A DNA stretch of 5,409 bases. Origin: JAGPUQ01 sp050250395 (GTDB lineage: Bacteria; Pseudomonadota; Gammaproteobacteria; Pseudomonadales; Porticoccaceae). The notes beneath the pieces are model-generated. The model saw only the letters and a list, made by a program, of their open reading frames with translations, was not told the DNA's origin and did not search any database. The DNA lies in NCBI GenBank assembly GCA_050250395.1, contig JBFWOQ010000092.1:1-5409 (forward strand), given 5' to 3'. A program made the translations under genes and the position numbers. Every line of letters starts with the position of its first letter. Position 1 is the stretch's first letter. Shown here piece after piece: positions 1 through 5,409 of the stretch.

Positions 1-144
1 TCCCTCAAGTTCCAGGCCGACATGGGCATCCTGCTCACCTTCCTGTTCCTGACCAACATGCTCGGAGCGATTCTGGTGCTCCCGGCGCTGGCGCGCTGGT
101 TGCTGCCGCGCCGGATGCGCGAGCCGGTAGCCGCGACCGCCTGA
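1..144 (+). CDS. RND/MMPL-type exporter, C-terminal fragment
   Basis: Frame 1 is open from the first base and gives 47 residues before a TGA stop at 142-144; the N-terminal bulk lies outside the window. The fragment starts SLKFQADMGILL, continues through a hydrophobic helix (about residues 9-36, with NMLGAILVLPAL), and ends in a basic tail with LLPRRMR. An F-Q-x-D-M-G-x-L motif followed by N-M-x-G-A and LPAL is typical of the last transmembrane helix of 'predicted exporters of the RND superfamily' (MMPL group), inner-membrane proteins of roughly 750-900 residues that are driven by proton flux. Substrate cannot be inferred from the tail. Proteins of this group often sit beside lipid or sterol metabolism genes, which would fit the racemase that converges on it, but that link is inference. 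A terminator follows 35 bases after the stop. Confidence 0.72.
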   Translation, partial: SLKFQADMGILLTFLFLTNMLGAILVLPALARWLLPRRMREPVAATA

Positions 145-179
145 GCCGCAGGGGAGCGCTCCATAAAGGAGCGATCAAT

Positions 180-216
180 AAAAAAGGCCGGTGCGAAATG
201 GCACCGGCCTTTTTTT
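180..216. terminator. Bidirectional intrinsic terminator
   Basis: A run of six A (180-185) is followed by a perfect 9-bp GC-rich stem (GGCCGGTGC at 186-194 with GCACCGGCC at 201-209), a 6-base loop (GAAATG), and seven T (210-216). The A and T runs can extend the stem by six more pairs. Because both flanks carry a T-tract on one strand or the other, it can end the plus-strand exporter transcript (stop at 144) and the minus-strand racemase transcript (stop at 260). Its placement between two converging genes supports this. Confidence 0.93.
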
Positions 217-259
217 GATCTTCCCGCAGTGTCGGGCGATGCCCTGGCAGGGTGCGCTC

Positions 260-1408
260 TCAGGCAATGGCCCCGGTGTCACGCAGGCGGGCGAGCTGCG
301 CGTTGTCGATTCCCCAGGCTGCAAGCGCGGCATCGGTGTTGGCGCCGGCGCGCGGCGCCGGACCCTTGATCGATGAGGGTGTGCGGCTGAAGCGCGGTGC
401 GGGCGCCGGGTGTAGTTGCCCCGCCACTTCGACAAAGGCGTTGCGCTCGCGGTTGTGGTGATAGCGAGGCGCTTCCTCCAGGGTCAGCACCGGCGCGAAG
501 CAGATGTCGGTGTTTTCCATGATCCGGCACCACTCGTCGCGGGTTTTGGTGCGGAAGATCGCCACCATTTTTTCTTTCATGGTGGGCCACCGGCTGCGGT
601 CCATCTGTTTGGGTAATGTGGCTGGGTCCAGTTCGAGTTTTTCCAGCAGCTCTTCGTAGAATTTCTTTTCGATCGAACCGATCGAAACGTATTTGCCATC
701 GCTGGTTTCGTACACGTTGTAGAAGTGCGCTCCGCTGTCGAGAATATTTTCCGCGCGCTGGTCGGACTGGATGCCGGCCGCTTTCATGCCGTAGATGGAC
801 GTCATCAGCGACAGCGCGCCGTCCACCATGCCGGCATCCACGACCTGACCCTTGCCCGAGTTCTTGCATTCGAGCAGCGCAGCGAGAATGCCGGTGAGCA
901 CGAACATGGTGCCGCCGCCGAAATCGCCCACCAGGTTCAGGGGGATGGCTGGCGGCTCGGCGTTGCTGCGCCCGATCGCGTGCAGCGCGCCGGAGAGGGC
1001 GATGTAGTTCAAGTCGTGGCCGGCGCTCGCCGACAGCGGTCCCTCTTGACCCCAGCCGGTTACCCGCGCGAACACCAGCCTGGGATTGCGCGCGAGGCAC
1101 ACATCAGGCCCCAGACCGAGGCGTTCCATGACGCCGGGACGAAAACCTTCGAGCACCACGTCGGCGCCGTCGATCAGTTGCAATAGGGTCGCGATGGCGT
1201 CCTGGTTCTTGAGATCCATGGCGATCGACGGGCGGCCGCGCGTCAGATAACTGAATTCGGGCTGCATCGAGATACCGAGCCCGGCATCCTGGACGCGATC
1301 GACGCGGATCACTTCCGCGCCCATGTCCGACAGCATCATTGCGCACATCGGCGCCGGTCCGATGCCGGCCATTTCCACTACCTTGATACCCGTCAGCGGT
1401 CCGCTCAT
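260..1408 (-). CDS. Alpha-methylacyl-CoA racemase (CaiB/BaiF family)
   Basis: The 382-residue product is a full-length family III CoA-transferase fold protein of the alpha-methylacyl-CoA racemase branch (human AMACR, Mycobacterium tuberculosis MCR). These cytosolic dimers interconvert (2R)- and (2S)-methylacyl-CoA thioesters by deprotonation and reprotonation at C2, so branched-chain or sterol side-chain acyl-CoAs can enter beta-oxidation. Visible motifs are VVEMAGIGPAP-CAMML-D-GAEVIRVDR (10-38), EGFRPGVMERLGLGP (87-101), TGWGQEGP (117-124), GHDLNYIALSG (130-140), PLNLVGDFGGG (156-166) and APRFSRT near 337-343. By my alignment from memory, His131, Asp162 and Glu247 match MCR His126, Asp156 and Glu241, so the active site looks intact. 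The ATG at 1408 has a strong ribosome binding site and the N-terminus matches the family. It lies 79 bases after uup on the same strand. A generic CoA-transferase role is possible, but motif similarity to MCR favours the racemase. Confidence 0.88.
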   Translation of the reverse strand: MSGPLTGIKVVEMAGIGPAPMCAMMLSDMGAEVIRVDRVQDAGLGISMQPEFSYLTRGRPSIAMDLKNQDAIATLLQLIDGADVVLEGFRPGVMERLGLGPDVCLARNPRLVFARVTGWGQEGPLSASAGHDLNYIALSGALHAIGRSNAEPPAIPLNLVGDFGGGTMFVLTGILAALLECKNSGKGQVVDAGMVDGALSLMTSIYGMKAAGIQSDQRAENILDSGAHFYNVYETSDGKYVSIGSIEKKFYEELLEKLELDPATLPKQMDRSRWPTMKEKMVAIFRTKTRDEWCRIMENTDICFAPVLTLEEAPRYHHNRERNAFVEVAGQLHPAPAPRFSRTPSSIKGPAPRAGANTDAALAAWGIDNAQLARLRDTGAIA

Positions 1409-1413
1409 GGTTG

Positions 1414-1420
1414 CCTCCTC
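1414..1420 (-). promoter_or_regulatory. Ribosome binding site of the racemase gene
   Basis: Read on the minus strand, GAGGAGG lies 5 bases before the ATG at 1408-1406. It is a near-perfect Shine-Dalgarno match and fixes the start of the racemase gene. The rest of the 79-base gap to uup shows only a 5-bp hairpin (1473-1477 with 1481-1485) without a T-tract, and no clear promoter, so read-through from uup is plausible. Confidence 0.85.
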
Positions 1421-1487
1421 AGACTTGTGATGGATTGATGATGGTTGCCGCCGAATTGTCGAGTATCGGCTGGCTGGATGCCAGCAG

Positions 1488-3368
1488 CTAGGCCCGCTGT
1501 TCGAGCACTTCCCAGCGCTCGATGATTGTTTCGAGCTCCTGCTGGATCTGAGCAGTGCGCATATTCGCCGCCGCGACTTCCGCCGCCGCCCGGCTGTAAA
1601 AGCCGGGCTGGCTCATCGCCTCCAGCAGTTGCCGGTGTTCGGTTTCCAGGGCGTCGATGCGCGCCGGGATGGCGTCGAGTTCCTGCCGCTCCTTGTGAGT
1701 CAGCTTTACCTTTGGGGGTTGCGGTTGCGCGGGCTGTGGTGGCGGAGAGGGATTGCGGACGGCGTTGTCGCGCGGTGCCGGCGCCGGGCGCTGACGCAAA
1801 TAATCGCTGTAGCCGCCGACGTACTCTCGTACTTCGCCGTCGGGATCGAAGGCGATCAGGCTGGTAACGACGTTGTCGAGAAAGGCGCGGTCGTGACTGA
1901 CCAGCAGCAGGGTGCCGGCGTAATTGGTCAGCAGACTCTCCAGGATCTCCAGGGTCTCGGTGTCGAGATCGTTGGTGGGCTCATCGAGCACCAGAAAATT
2001 GGCCGGGCGCGTGAACAGGCGCGCCAGCAGCAGACGATTGCGCTCGCCGCCGGACAGCGCCCGCACCGGCCCGCGCGTCTGGCGCGGGCTGAACAGGAAT
2101 TCGCCGAGATAGCCCATCACCGATTGTTCCTGGCCGTTGATGGTGATGCTGGTGCGGCCCTGCGCCACCACGTCCATGAGGGTGGCGTCTTCGTCGAGGG
2201 TTTCGCGCAGCTGATCGTAATAGGCGATATCGAGCCGGGTGCCGTGACGGACCGTGCCGGCGTCCGGCTGAATCTGCTTGAGCAGCAGATTGATCAGCGT
2301 GGTCTTGCCGCAGCCGTTGGGGCCGAGAATCCCGATCTTGTCGCCGCGCTGAATCACCGTCGAAAAACCCTTGAGCAACTGCCGGCCGCCGTAGCCGTGG
2401 CACAGATCCAGCGCTTCGATGACGAGTTCACCGGAGCGGTTGCTGGCGTCCACCTTGAGGTTGACGTTGCCGGCGCGCTCGCGCCGTTCCGCGCGTTCGC
2501 GGCGCATAGCTTCCAGGGCGCGCACGCGGCCTTCGTTGCGCGTGCGGCGGGCCTTGACGCCCTGGCGAATCCAGACCTCCTCGGCGGCCAGGCGCTTGTC
2601 GAACAGCGCGTCGCGGCGCTCTTCTTCTTCGAGCGCCGCCATCTTGCCGGTGAGGTAGCGGTCGTAGTCGCCGGGCCAATGGGTGATGCCGCCCCGCTCC
2701 AGTTCGACGATGTTGGTCGCGAGGCGGCGCACCAGCGCACGGTCGTGGGAGATGAACACCACGCTGCCGTTGAAATCGAGCAGAAATTTTTCCAGCCAGT
2801 CGATCTGCTGGATGTCGAGATGGTTGGTGGGTTCGTCGAGCAGCAGCAGATTGGGTTGATTGATCAACGCCTGCGCGAGTAGTACCCGTCGTTTGAAACC
2901 ACCGGACAGCGACTCGACCCGGGCGTCGGGATCGAGATCGAGGCGATCCAGCATGGCATCGAGGCGCTGTTCGAGGCGCCAGCCGTCGTTGGCATCGAGA
3001 TCGCCTTGCAGTTGTTCGAGTTCGTCCTCGTCCGCCGTGGTCAGCGGCGTTTTGCATACCAGCTCCTGATAGCGCTCGCGCCACTGGCCGACCGCGCCGA
3101 AACCCGCGGCCACTACTTCGCGGATGGTGCCCTGGAGCTTAGTGGGAACCTCCTGCGCCAGCCAGGAGATGCGCAGGCCGTTGCTCTTGGTGATGCGGCC
3201 ATCGTCCGGTGTGATGAGACCGGCGATGATCTTCAGCAGCGTCGATTTGCCGGCGCCGTTGCGCCCGACCAGGGCCGTGCGCTCGCCGCTGCGGATCTGC
3301 CAGTCGATGCTGCCGAGCAGGGGTGGATGGCCGATGGACAGGTGAATCTCGTTCAGTTGTAACAACAA
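1488..3368 (-). CDS. uup: ABC-F ATPase Uup
   Basis: With the TTG start at 3368-3366 the product has 626 residues, close to E. coli Uup (635). It is a soluble ABC-F protein with two nucleotide-binding domains and no membrane segment; family members act on ribosomes or, for Uup, also limit transposon precise excision and help genome stability. NBD1 has Walker A GRNGAGKST (35-43), signature LSGG (154-157), Walker B ending Asp178-Glu179 and switch His208. A charged coiled linker follows (about 247-301, rich in E and R), the ABC-F P-site-tRNA interaction element. NBD2 has Walker A GPNGCGKTT (349-357), signature LSGG (438-441), Walker B Asp462-Glu463 and switch His492. A proline-rich stretch (527-553) leads to the C-terminal coiled-coil domain (about 553-626) that in Uup binds DNA or the ribosome and separates it from EttA. 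The frame stays open up to 3650, but upstream residues are unlike the family; homologs begin at the equivalent of LLLQLNEIHL. An ATG at 3473 lacks a ribosome binding site. All catalytic residues are present. Confidence 0.92.
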   Translation of the reverse strand: MLLQLNEIHLSIGHPPLLGSIDWQIRSGERTALVGRNGAGKSTLLKIIAGLITPDDGRITKSNGLRISWLAQEVPTKLQGTIREVVAAGFGAVGQWRERYQELVCKTPLTTADEDELEQLQGDLDANDGWRLEQRLDAMLDRLDLDPDARVESLSGGFKRRVLLAQALINQPNLLLLDEPTNHLDIQQIDWLEKFLLDFNGSVVFISHDRALVRRLATNIVELERGGITHWPGDYDRYLTGKMAALEEEERRDALFDKRLAAEEVWIRQGVKARRTRNEGRVRALEAMRRERAERRERAGNVNLKVDASNRSGELVIEALDLCHGYGGRQLLKGFSTVIQRGDKIGILGPNGCGKTTLINLLLKQIQPDAGTVRHGTRLDIAYYDQLRETLDEDATLMDVVAQGRTSITINGQEQSVMGYLGEFLFSPRQTRGPVRALSGGERNRLLLARLFTRPANFLVLDEPTNDLDTETLEILESLLTNYAGTLLLVSHDRAFLDNVVTSLIAFDPDGEVREYVGGYSDYLRQRPAPAPRDNAVRNPSPPPQPAQPQPPKVKLTHKERQELDAIPARIDALETEHRQLLEAMSQPGFYSRAAAEVAAANMRTAQIQQELETIIERWEVLEQRA

Positions 3369-3376
3369 GGCAGGTA

Positions 3377-3380
3377 TTCC
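3377..3380 (-). promoter_or_regulatory. Weak ribosome binding site supporting a TTG start for uup
   Basis: On the minus strand GGAA lies 8 bases before the first of two adjacent TTG codons (3368-3366 and 3365-3363). The match is short, but the spacing is right and no other nearby start codon has a better site. It decides the start only together with the family's usual N-terminus. Confidence 0.4.
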
Positions 3381-3421
3381 GTGTGGAGTGAAAAAGTGTA
3401 CAGGGGTTTGACAGCGCGGCG

Positions 3422-3450
3422 ATTTTAGTCGGTTCGCAGGGGACAAGCAC
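3422..3450 (-). promoter_or_regulatory. Possible uup promoter
   Basis: Read on the minus strand, TAAAAT (3427-3422) differs from the sigma-70 -10 consensus at one position. The hexamer 17 bases upstream (GTGCTT, 3450-3445) is a poor -35. A transcript would start near 3415 and give a leader of about 47 bases before the TTG. If real, this start lies downstream of the ATG at 3473 and so excludes that longer start. This is a motif call only. Confidence 0.3.
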
Positions 3451-3789
3451 AAAGTAGTTGGCGCGCTGTGCATCGCAGTGCCGCGACGGTTCCGAGTTCG
3501 ATGCCAGCGACACAGGACTCGCCGCGCGTGCGCTGGGTTCCTCCGCCCCGGGGTTGCGCATCGAATGCGCAGGTTTGCGCCGCGATTCTCTCCGGTCAGG
3601 CGCGTTCCGATTCCCGCGCGGTCTGGTGGAATTCCTGCCGTGCCAACCACAGCCCAGGCGGCATCGGCAGCCAGCGCGTAACGCCGCGCACTATGAAGGT
3701 CGCCGTGAAATCAGCTCCCGGTAACATCGCAAGGATCCGGAGTTGCGGGGGACGCCGGATGCCGATGCCGGGCCCCTTGCCGGTCGGCC

Positions 3790-3795
3790 TATAAT
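3790..3795 (+). promoter_or_regulatory. Perfect -10 element before the monooxygenase-kgtP pair
   Basis: TATAAT at 3790-3795 matches the sigma-70 -10 consensus exactly in an otherwise GC-rich context. A start near 3802 would leave a leader of about 29 bases before the ATG at 3831. The hexamer 17 bases upstream (GCCGGG at 3767-3772) is not a -35 element, and no extended -10 TG is present, so the promoter may need an activator. No operator is recognisable. Confidence 0.55.
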
Positions 3796-3817
3796 CGCCG
3801 CCACCTTTGCGCCATCC

Positions 3818-3823
3818 AGGAGA
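3818..3823 (+). promoter_or_regulatory. Ribosome binding site of the monooxygenase gene
   Basis: AGGAGA with a 7-base spacer precedes the ATG at 3831. It selects this ATG over the in-frame ATG at 3807, which would add eight residues and place the ribosome binding site inside the gene. Confidence 0.85.
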
Positions 3824-3830
3824 ACGCCCG

Positions 3831-4133
3831 ATGTTTATTGCCATGAACCGGTTTCGCATTGCCCTCGGCCAGGAAACGGCGTTCGAGGAGCTGTGGCGCA
3901 CCCGCGACAGCCATCTCGCGAATGTGCCCGGATTTCGCGAGTTCCACCTGCTGCGCGGCGCGAGCGCGGAGGACCACACGCTGTTCGCCTCCCATTCGGT
4001 ATGGGAGTCCCGCGAAGTTTTCGAAGACTGGACCCGCTCCGAATCTTTTCGCAAGGCCCACGCCAACGCCGGCAGCTCGAAGGGGATGTACCTGGGGCCG
4101 CCCAAATTCGAGGGCTTCGAGGTCGTGCTTTGA
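3831..4133 (+). CDS. IsdG/ABM-fold monooxygenase, likely heme-degrading
   Basis: This 100-residue protein starts MFIAMNRFRI and belongs to the antibiotic biosynthesis monooxygenase (ABM) superfamily, small cytosolic ferredoxin-like proteins that usually form dimers. The C-terminal half carries VWESREVFEDW (57-67) and SFRKAHAN (72-79), which align closely by eye with the Staphylococcus aureus IsdG helix. Asn6, Trp67 and His77 fall at the positions of the IsdG Asn-Trp-His triad, where His is the axial heme ligand and Asn and Trp drive oxidative ring opening. A heme-degrading or heme-binding role is therefore more specific than the default 'antibiotic biosynthesis monooxygenase' label, but remains inference. 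No signal peptide or membrane segment is seen. The ATG at 3831 is fixed by a good ribosome binding site; the stop TGA overlaps the TTG start of the following transporter, suggesting one operon. No heme uptake genes or Fur-like box are visible nearby. Confidence 0.85.
   Translation: MFIAMNRFRIALGQETAFEELWRTRDSHLANVPGFREFHLLRGASAEDHTLFASHSVWESREVFEDWTRSESFRKAHANAGSSKGMYLGPPKFEGFEVVL
4119..4122 (+). promoter_or_regulatory. Ribosome binding site supporting a TTG start for the transporter
   Basis: GAGG lies 7 bases before TTG at 4130-4132, inside the end of the monooxygenase gene. The TTG overlaps the upstream TGA as TTGA (4130-4133), a layout typical of translational coupling. The next in-frame candidate, GTG at 4139, would sit 16 bases from this site, which is too far. 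Confidence 0.6.
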
Positions 4134-5409
4134 AGTCAGTGCCCAGCGCCGTGCCGGGAGCGCCGGCCGCGGCGCATACCCCGACGCGGCTGCGCTCGAT
4201 TTTCGGCGGTTCGGTCGGCAATCTGGTGGAGTGGTACGACTGGTACGCCTACTCCGCCTTTTCCCTCTACTTCGCCAAAGCTTTTTTCCCGGCCGGCGAT
4301 CTCACCGCTCAGTTGCTCAACACCGCCGCGATCTTCGCGCTGGGCTTTCTGATGCGCCCGCTCGGCGGCCTGCTGTTCGGCTGGTACGCCGACCGGCAGG
4401 GGCGCAGGGCGGCGCTGAGTCTCTCGGTGCTGATGATGTGCGGCGGCTCGCTGCTGATCGTGCTCAATCCGGGCTACGCCAGCATCGGCCCGGCCGCGCC
4501 GGCCCTGCTGGTGGCCGCACGGTTGTTCCAGGGGTTGAGTGTGGGTGGTGAATACGGGGCGAGCGCGACCTATCTGAGCGAGATGGCGGAACCCGGGCGG
4601 CGCGGGTTTTATTCCAGCTTTCAGTACGTGACGCTGATTCTCGGTCAGCTTGCCGCACTCGGCGTATTGCTCGTGTTGCAGTTTCTGCTCGCCCCGGCCG
4701 CGCTGGAGGCCTGGGGTTGGCGTATTCCGTTCGGGATTGGCGCCGCGCTCGCGGTGGTCGCGCTCTATCTGCGCCGCAACCTCGCCGAAACCGAAGCCTT
4801 TGCGACCGCGGAACTCGTGCGCAATCCGCTGCGGGCGTTGCTCGGTTATCGGCGTGAGTTTCTGACTGTGGCCGGACTCACCCTGGGCGGCACGGTGGCG
4901 CTGTACACCTACAGCACCTACATGCAGAAATTTCTGGTCAATACCTCGGGCTTCGGCAAGCAGACCGCCACCCTCATCATGGCGGCCGCGCTGGTCTTCT
5001 TCATGCTGCTGCAACCCCTGGCCGGCGCGCTCTCCGACCGCATCGGCCGCCGTCCGTTGCTGATCGCCTTCGGCGTGCTCGGCACCCTGGCCACAGTGCC
5101 GCTGCTCGAAACCTTGGCAGAGACCCGCAATGGCTGGGTTGCGTTCGGACTGATCTGCGTGGCGCTGACCATCGTGAGCGGCTATACCGCGATCGGTGCC
5201 GCGGTCAAGGCGGAACTGTTTCCGACCGAAGTGCGTGCCCTGGGCGTGGCGCTGCCCCACGCGCTGGCCGCGTCGATATTCGGCGGCAGCGCCGAATACG
5301 TCGGGCTCTGGTTCAAGGCGGCGGGCAGTGAAAGCAGTTTTTTCTGGTATGTCAGCGGCTGTATCGCGCTGTCGCTGCTGGTGTATCTGTGGATGCCGGA
5401 GACCCGGCA
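4130..5409 (+). CDS. kgtP: KgtP-like 2-oxoglutarate/H+ symporter, 3' end cut by window
   Basis: The frame gives 426 residues with no stop, against 432 in E. coli KgtP, so only a short tail is likely missing. It is a 12-helix inner-membrane protein of the major facilitator superfamily, metabolite:H+ symporter family, which imports 2-oxoglutarate with protons. Visible marks are GNLVEWYDWYAYS in helix 1 (30-42), loop 2-3 motif G-WYADRQGRR (84-93), ARLFQGLSVGGEYGASATYL (130-149), GFYSSFQYVTLI (159-170), WGWRIPF (195-201), YMQKFLVNTSG (264-274), a second half-motif GALSDRIGRR (299-308), KAELFP (360-365) and IFGGSAEYV (383-391). By eye, most of these are near-identical to E. coli KgtP and stay in register without gaps, including Asp88, Arg92 and Arg198; E. 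coli His90 is Gln here. The N-terminal 22 residues are polar and cytosolic. The TTG start overlaps the monooxygenase stop. A related dicarboxylate substrate is the main alternative. Confidence 0.88.
   Translation, partial: MKSVPSAVPGAPAAAHTPTRLRSIFGGSVGNLVEWYDWYAYSAFSLYFAKAFFPAGDLTAQLLNTAAIFALGFLMRPLGGLLFGWYADRQGRRAALSLSVLMMCGGSLLIVLNPGYASIGPAAPALLVAARLFQGLSVGGEYGASATYLSEMAEPGRRGFYSSFQYVTLILGQLAALGVLLVLQFLLAPAALEAWGWRIPFGIGAALAVVALYLRRNLAETEAFATAELVRNPLRALLGYRREFLTVAGLTLGGTVALYTYSTYMQKFLVNTSGFGKQTATLIMAAALVFFMLLQPLAGALSDRIGRRPLLIAFGVLGTLATVPLLETLAETRNGWVAFGLICVALTIVSGYTAIGAAVKAELFPTEVRALGVALPHALAASIFGGSAEYVGLWFKAAGSESSFFWYVSGCIALSLLVYLWMPETR

Larger units (their letters stand above)
3369..3830. 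other. Divergent intergenic region, no convincing gene
   Basis: This 462-base stretch lies between the divergent uup and monooxygenase genes. It holds weak promoter-like motifs at each end, a 7-bp perfect inverted repeat at 3555-3571 (TGCGCAT, CGA loop, ATGCGCA) without a T-tract, and a 43-codon minus-strand ORF (3596-3727) with a poor ribosome binding site and no family I recognise. The reading frames that cross it give low-complexity Arg/Ala/Pro-rich translations. I see no tRNA, operator or transposon end. It is long for a simple divergent promoter region, so a small RNA or decayed gene cannot be excluded. Confidence 0.5.

Noticed and set aside
153..162. GGAGCGCTCC palindrome after the exporter stop
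   Set aside because: A 10-base palindrome in GC-rich sequence is weak evidence for an operator, and it competes with the overlapping hairpin at 157-173. No function can be supported.
1473..1485. Hairpin GCTGG/CCAGC just after the uup stop codon
   Set aside because: The stem is only 5 bp, the loop 3 bases, and no T-tract follows on either strand, so it is unlikely to be a terminator.
1629..2882. 417-codon open frame on the plus strand, antisense to uup
   Set aside because: It lies wholly within uup, whose motifs are unmistakable. The translation is rich in Ala, Val, Gln and Arg with no domain, as expected for the antisense of GC-rich coding sequence.
3408..3436. Perfect TTGACA on the plus strand at 3408-3413
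   Set aside because: The hexamer 17 bases downstream (GGTTCG at 3431-3436) is not a -10 element, and no plus-strand gene begins for another 400 bases.
3807..3830. Upstream in-frame ATG for the monooxygenase
   Set aside because: It has no ribosome binding site, adds eight non-family residues, and lies just downstream of the likely -10 element. ATG 3831 has AGGAGA at ideal spacing.
4136..5260. 374-codon open frame on the minus strand, antisense to the permease
   Set aside because: The translation is hydrophilic, rich in Gln, Arg, Gly and His, and resembles no family. The plus-strand frame matches KgtP throughout, so this is a shadow.

Overview
This is a GC-rich bacterial window, most likely from a proteobacterium and plausibly a gammaproteobacterium. 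The reasons are the close resemblance of two gene products to E. coli Uup and KgtP, and a pairing of an RND-type exporter end with an alpha-methylacyl-CoA racemase that is common in lipid- and sterol-handling environmental Gammaproteobacteria. The exact genus cannot be read from this sequence. No mobile element, CRISPR array, rRNA or tRNA is visible.

Layout. Bases 1-144 hold the last 47 codons of a plus-strand RND/MMPL-type exporter. A strong A-tract/hairpin/T-tract terminator (180-216) follows and serves both converging transcripts. On the minus strand lie an alpha-methylacyl-CoA racemase of the CaiB/BaiF family (260-1408) and, upstream of it, the ABC-F ATPase Uup (1488-3368). They are 79 bases apart with no convincing terminator between them, so they may be cotranscribed. 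A 462-base intergenic region (3369-3830) separates this unit from a divergent plus-strand pair. That pair is a small IsdG/ABM-fold monooxygenase (3831-4133) and a KgtP-like 2-oxoglutarate/H+ symporter (4130 to the window end, missing only its last residues). Their stop and start codons overlap as TTGA.

How the genes may work together. Only the monooxygenase and transporter show real evidence of coupled expression. The racemase and the truncated exporter could both belong to fatty-acid or sterol metabolism, but adjacency is the only evidence for that. Uup is a housekeeping translation/genome-stability factor.

The window looks like an ordinary chromosomal stretch, and I found no undescribed system. 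The points most worth a second look are the complete IsdG-type Asn-Trp-His triad in the small monooxygenase, its translational coupling to a dicarboxylate permease, and the two TTG start codons (Uup and KgtP) that automatic gene callers would probably misplace.
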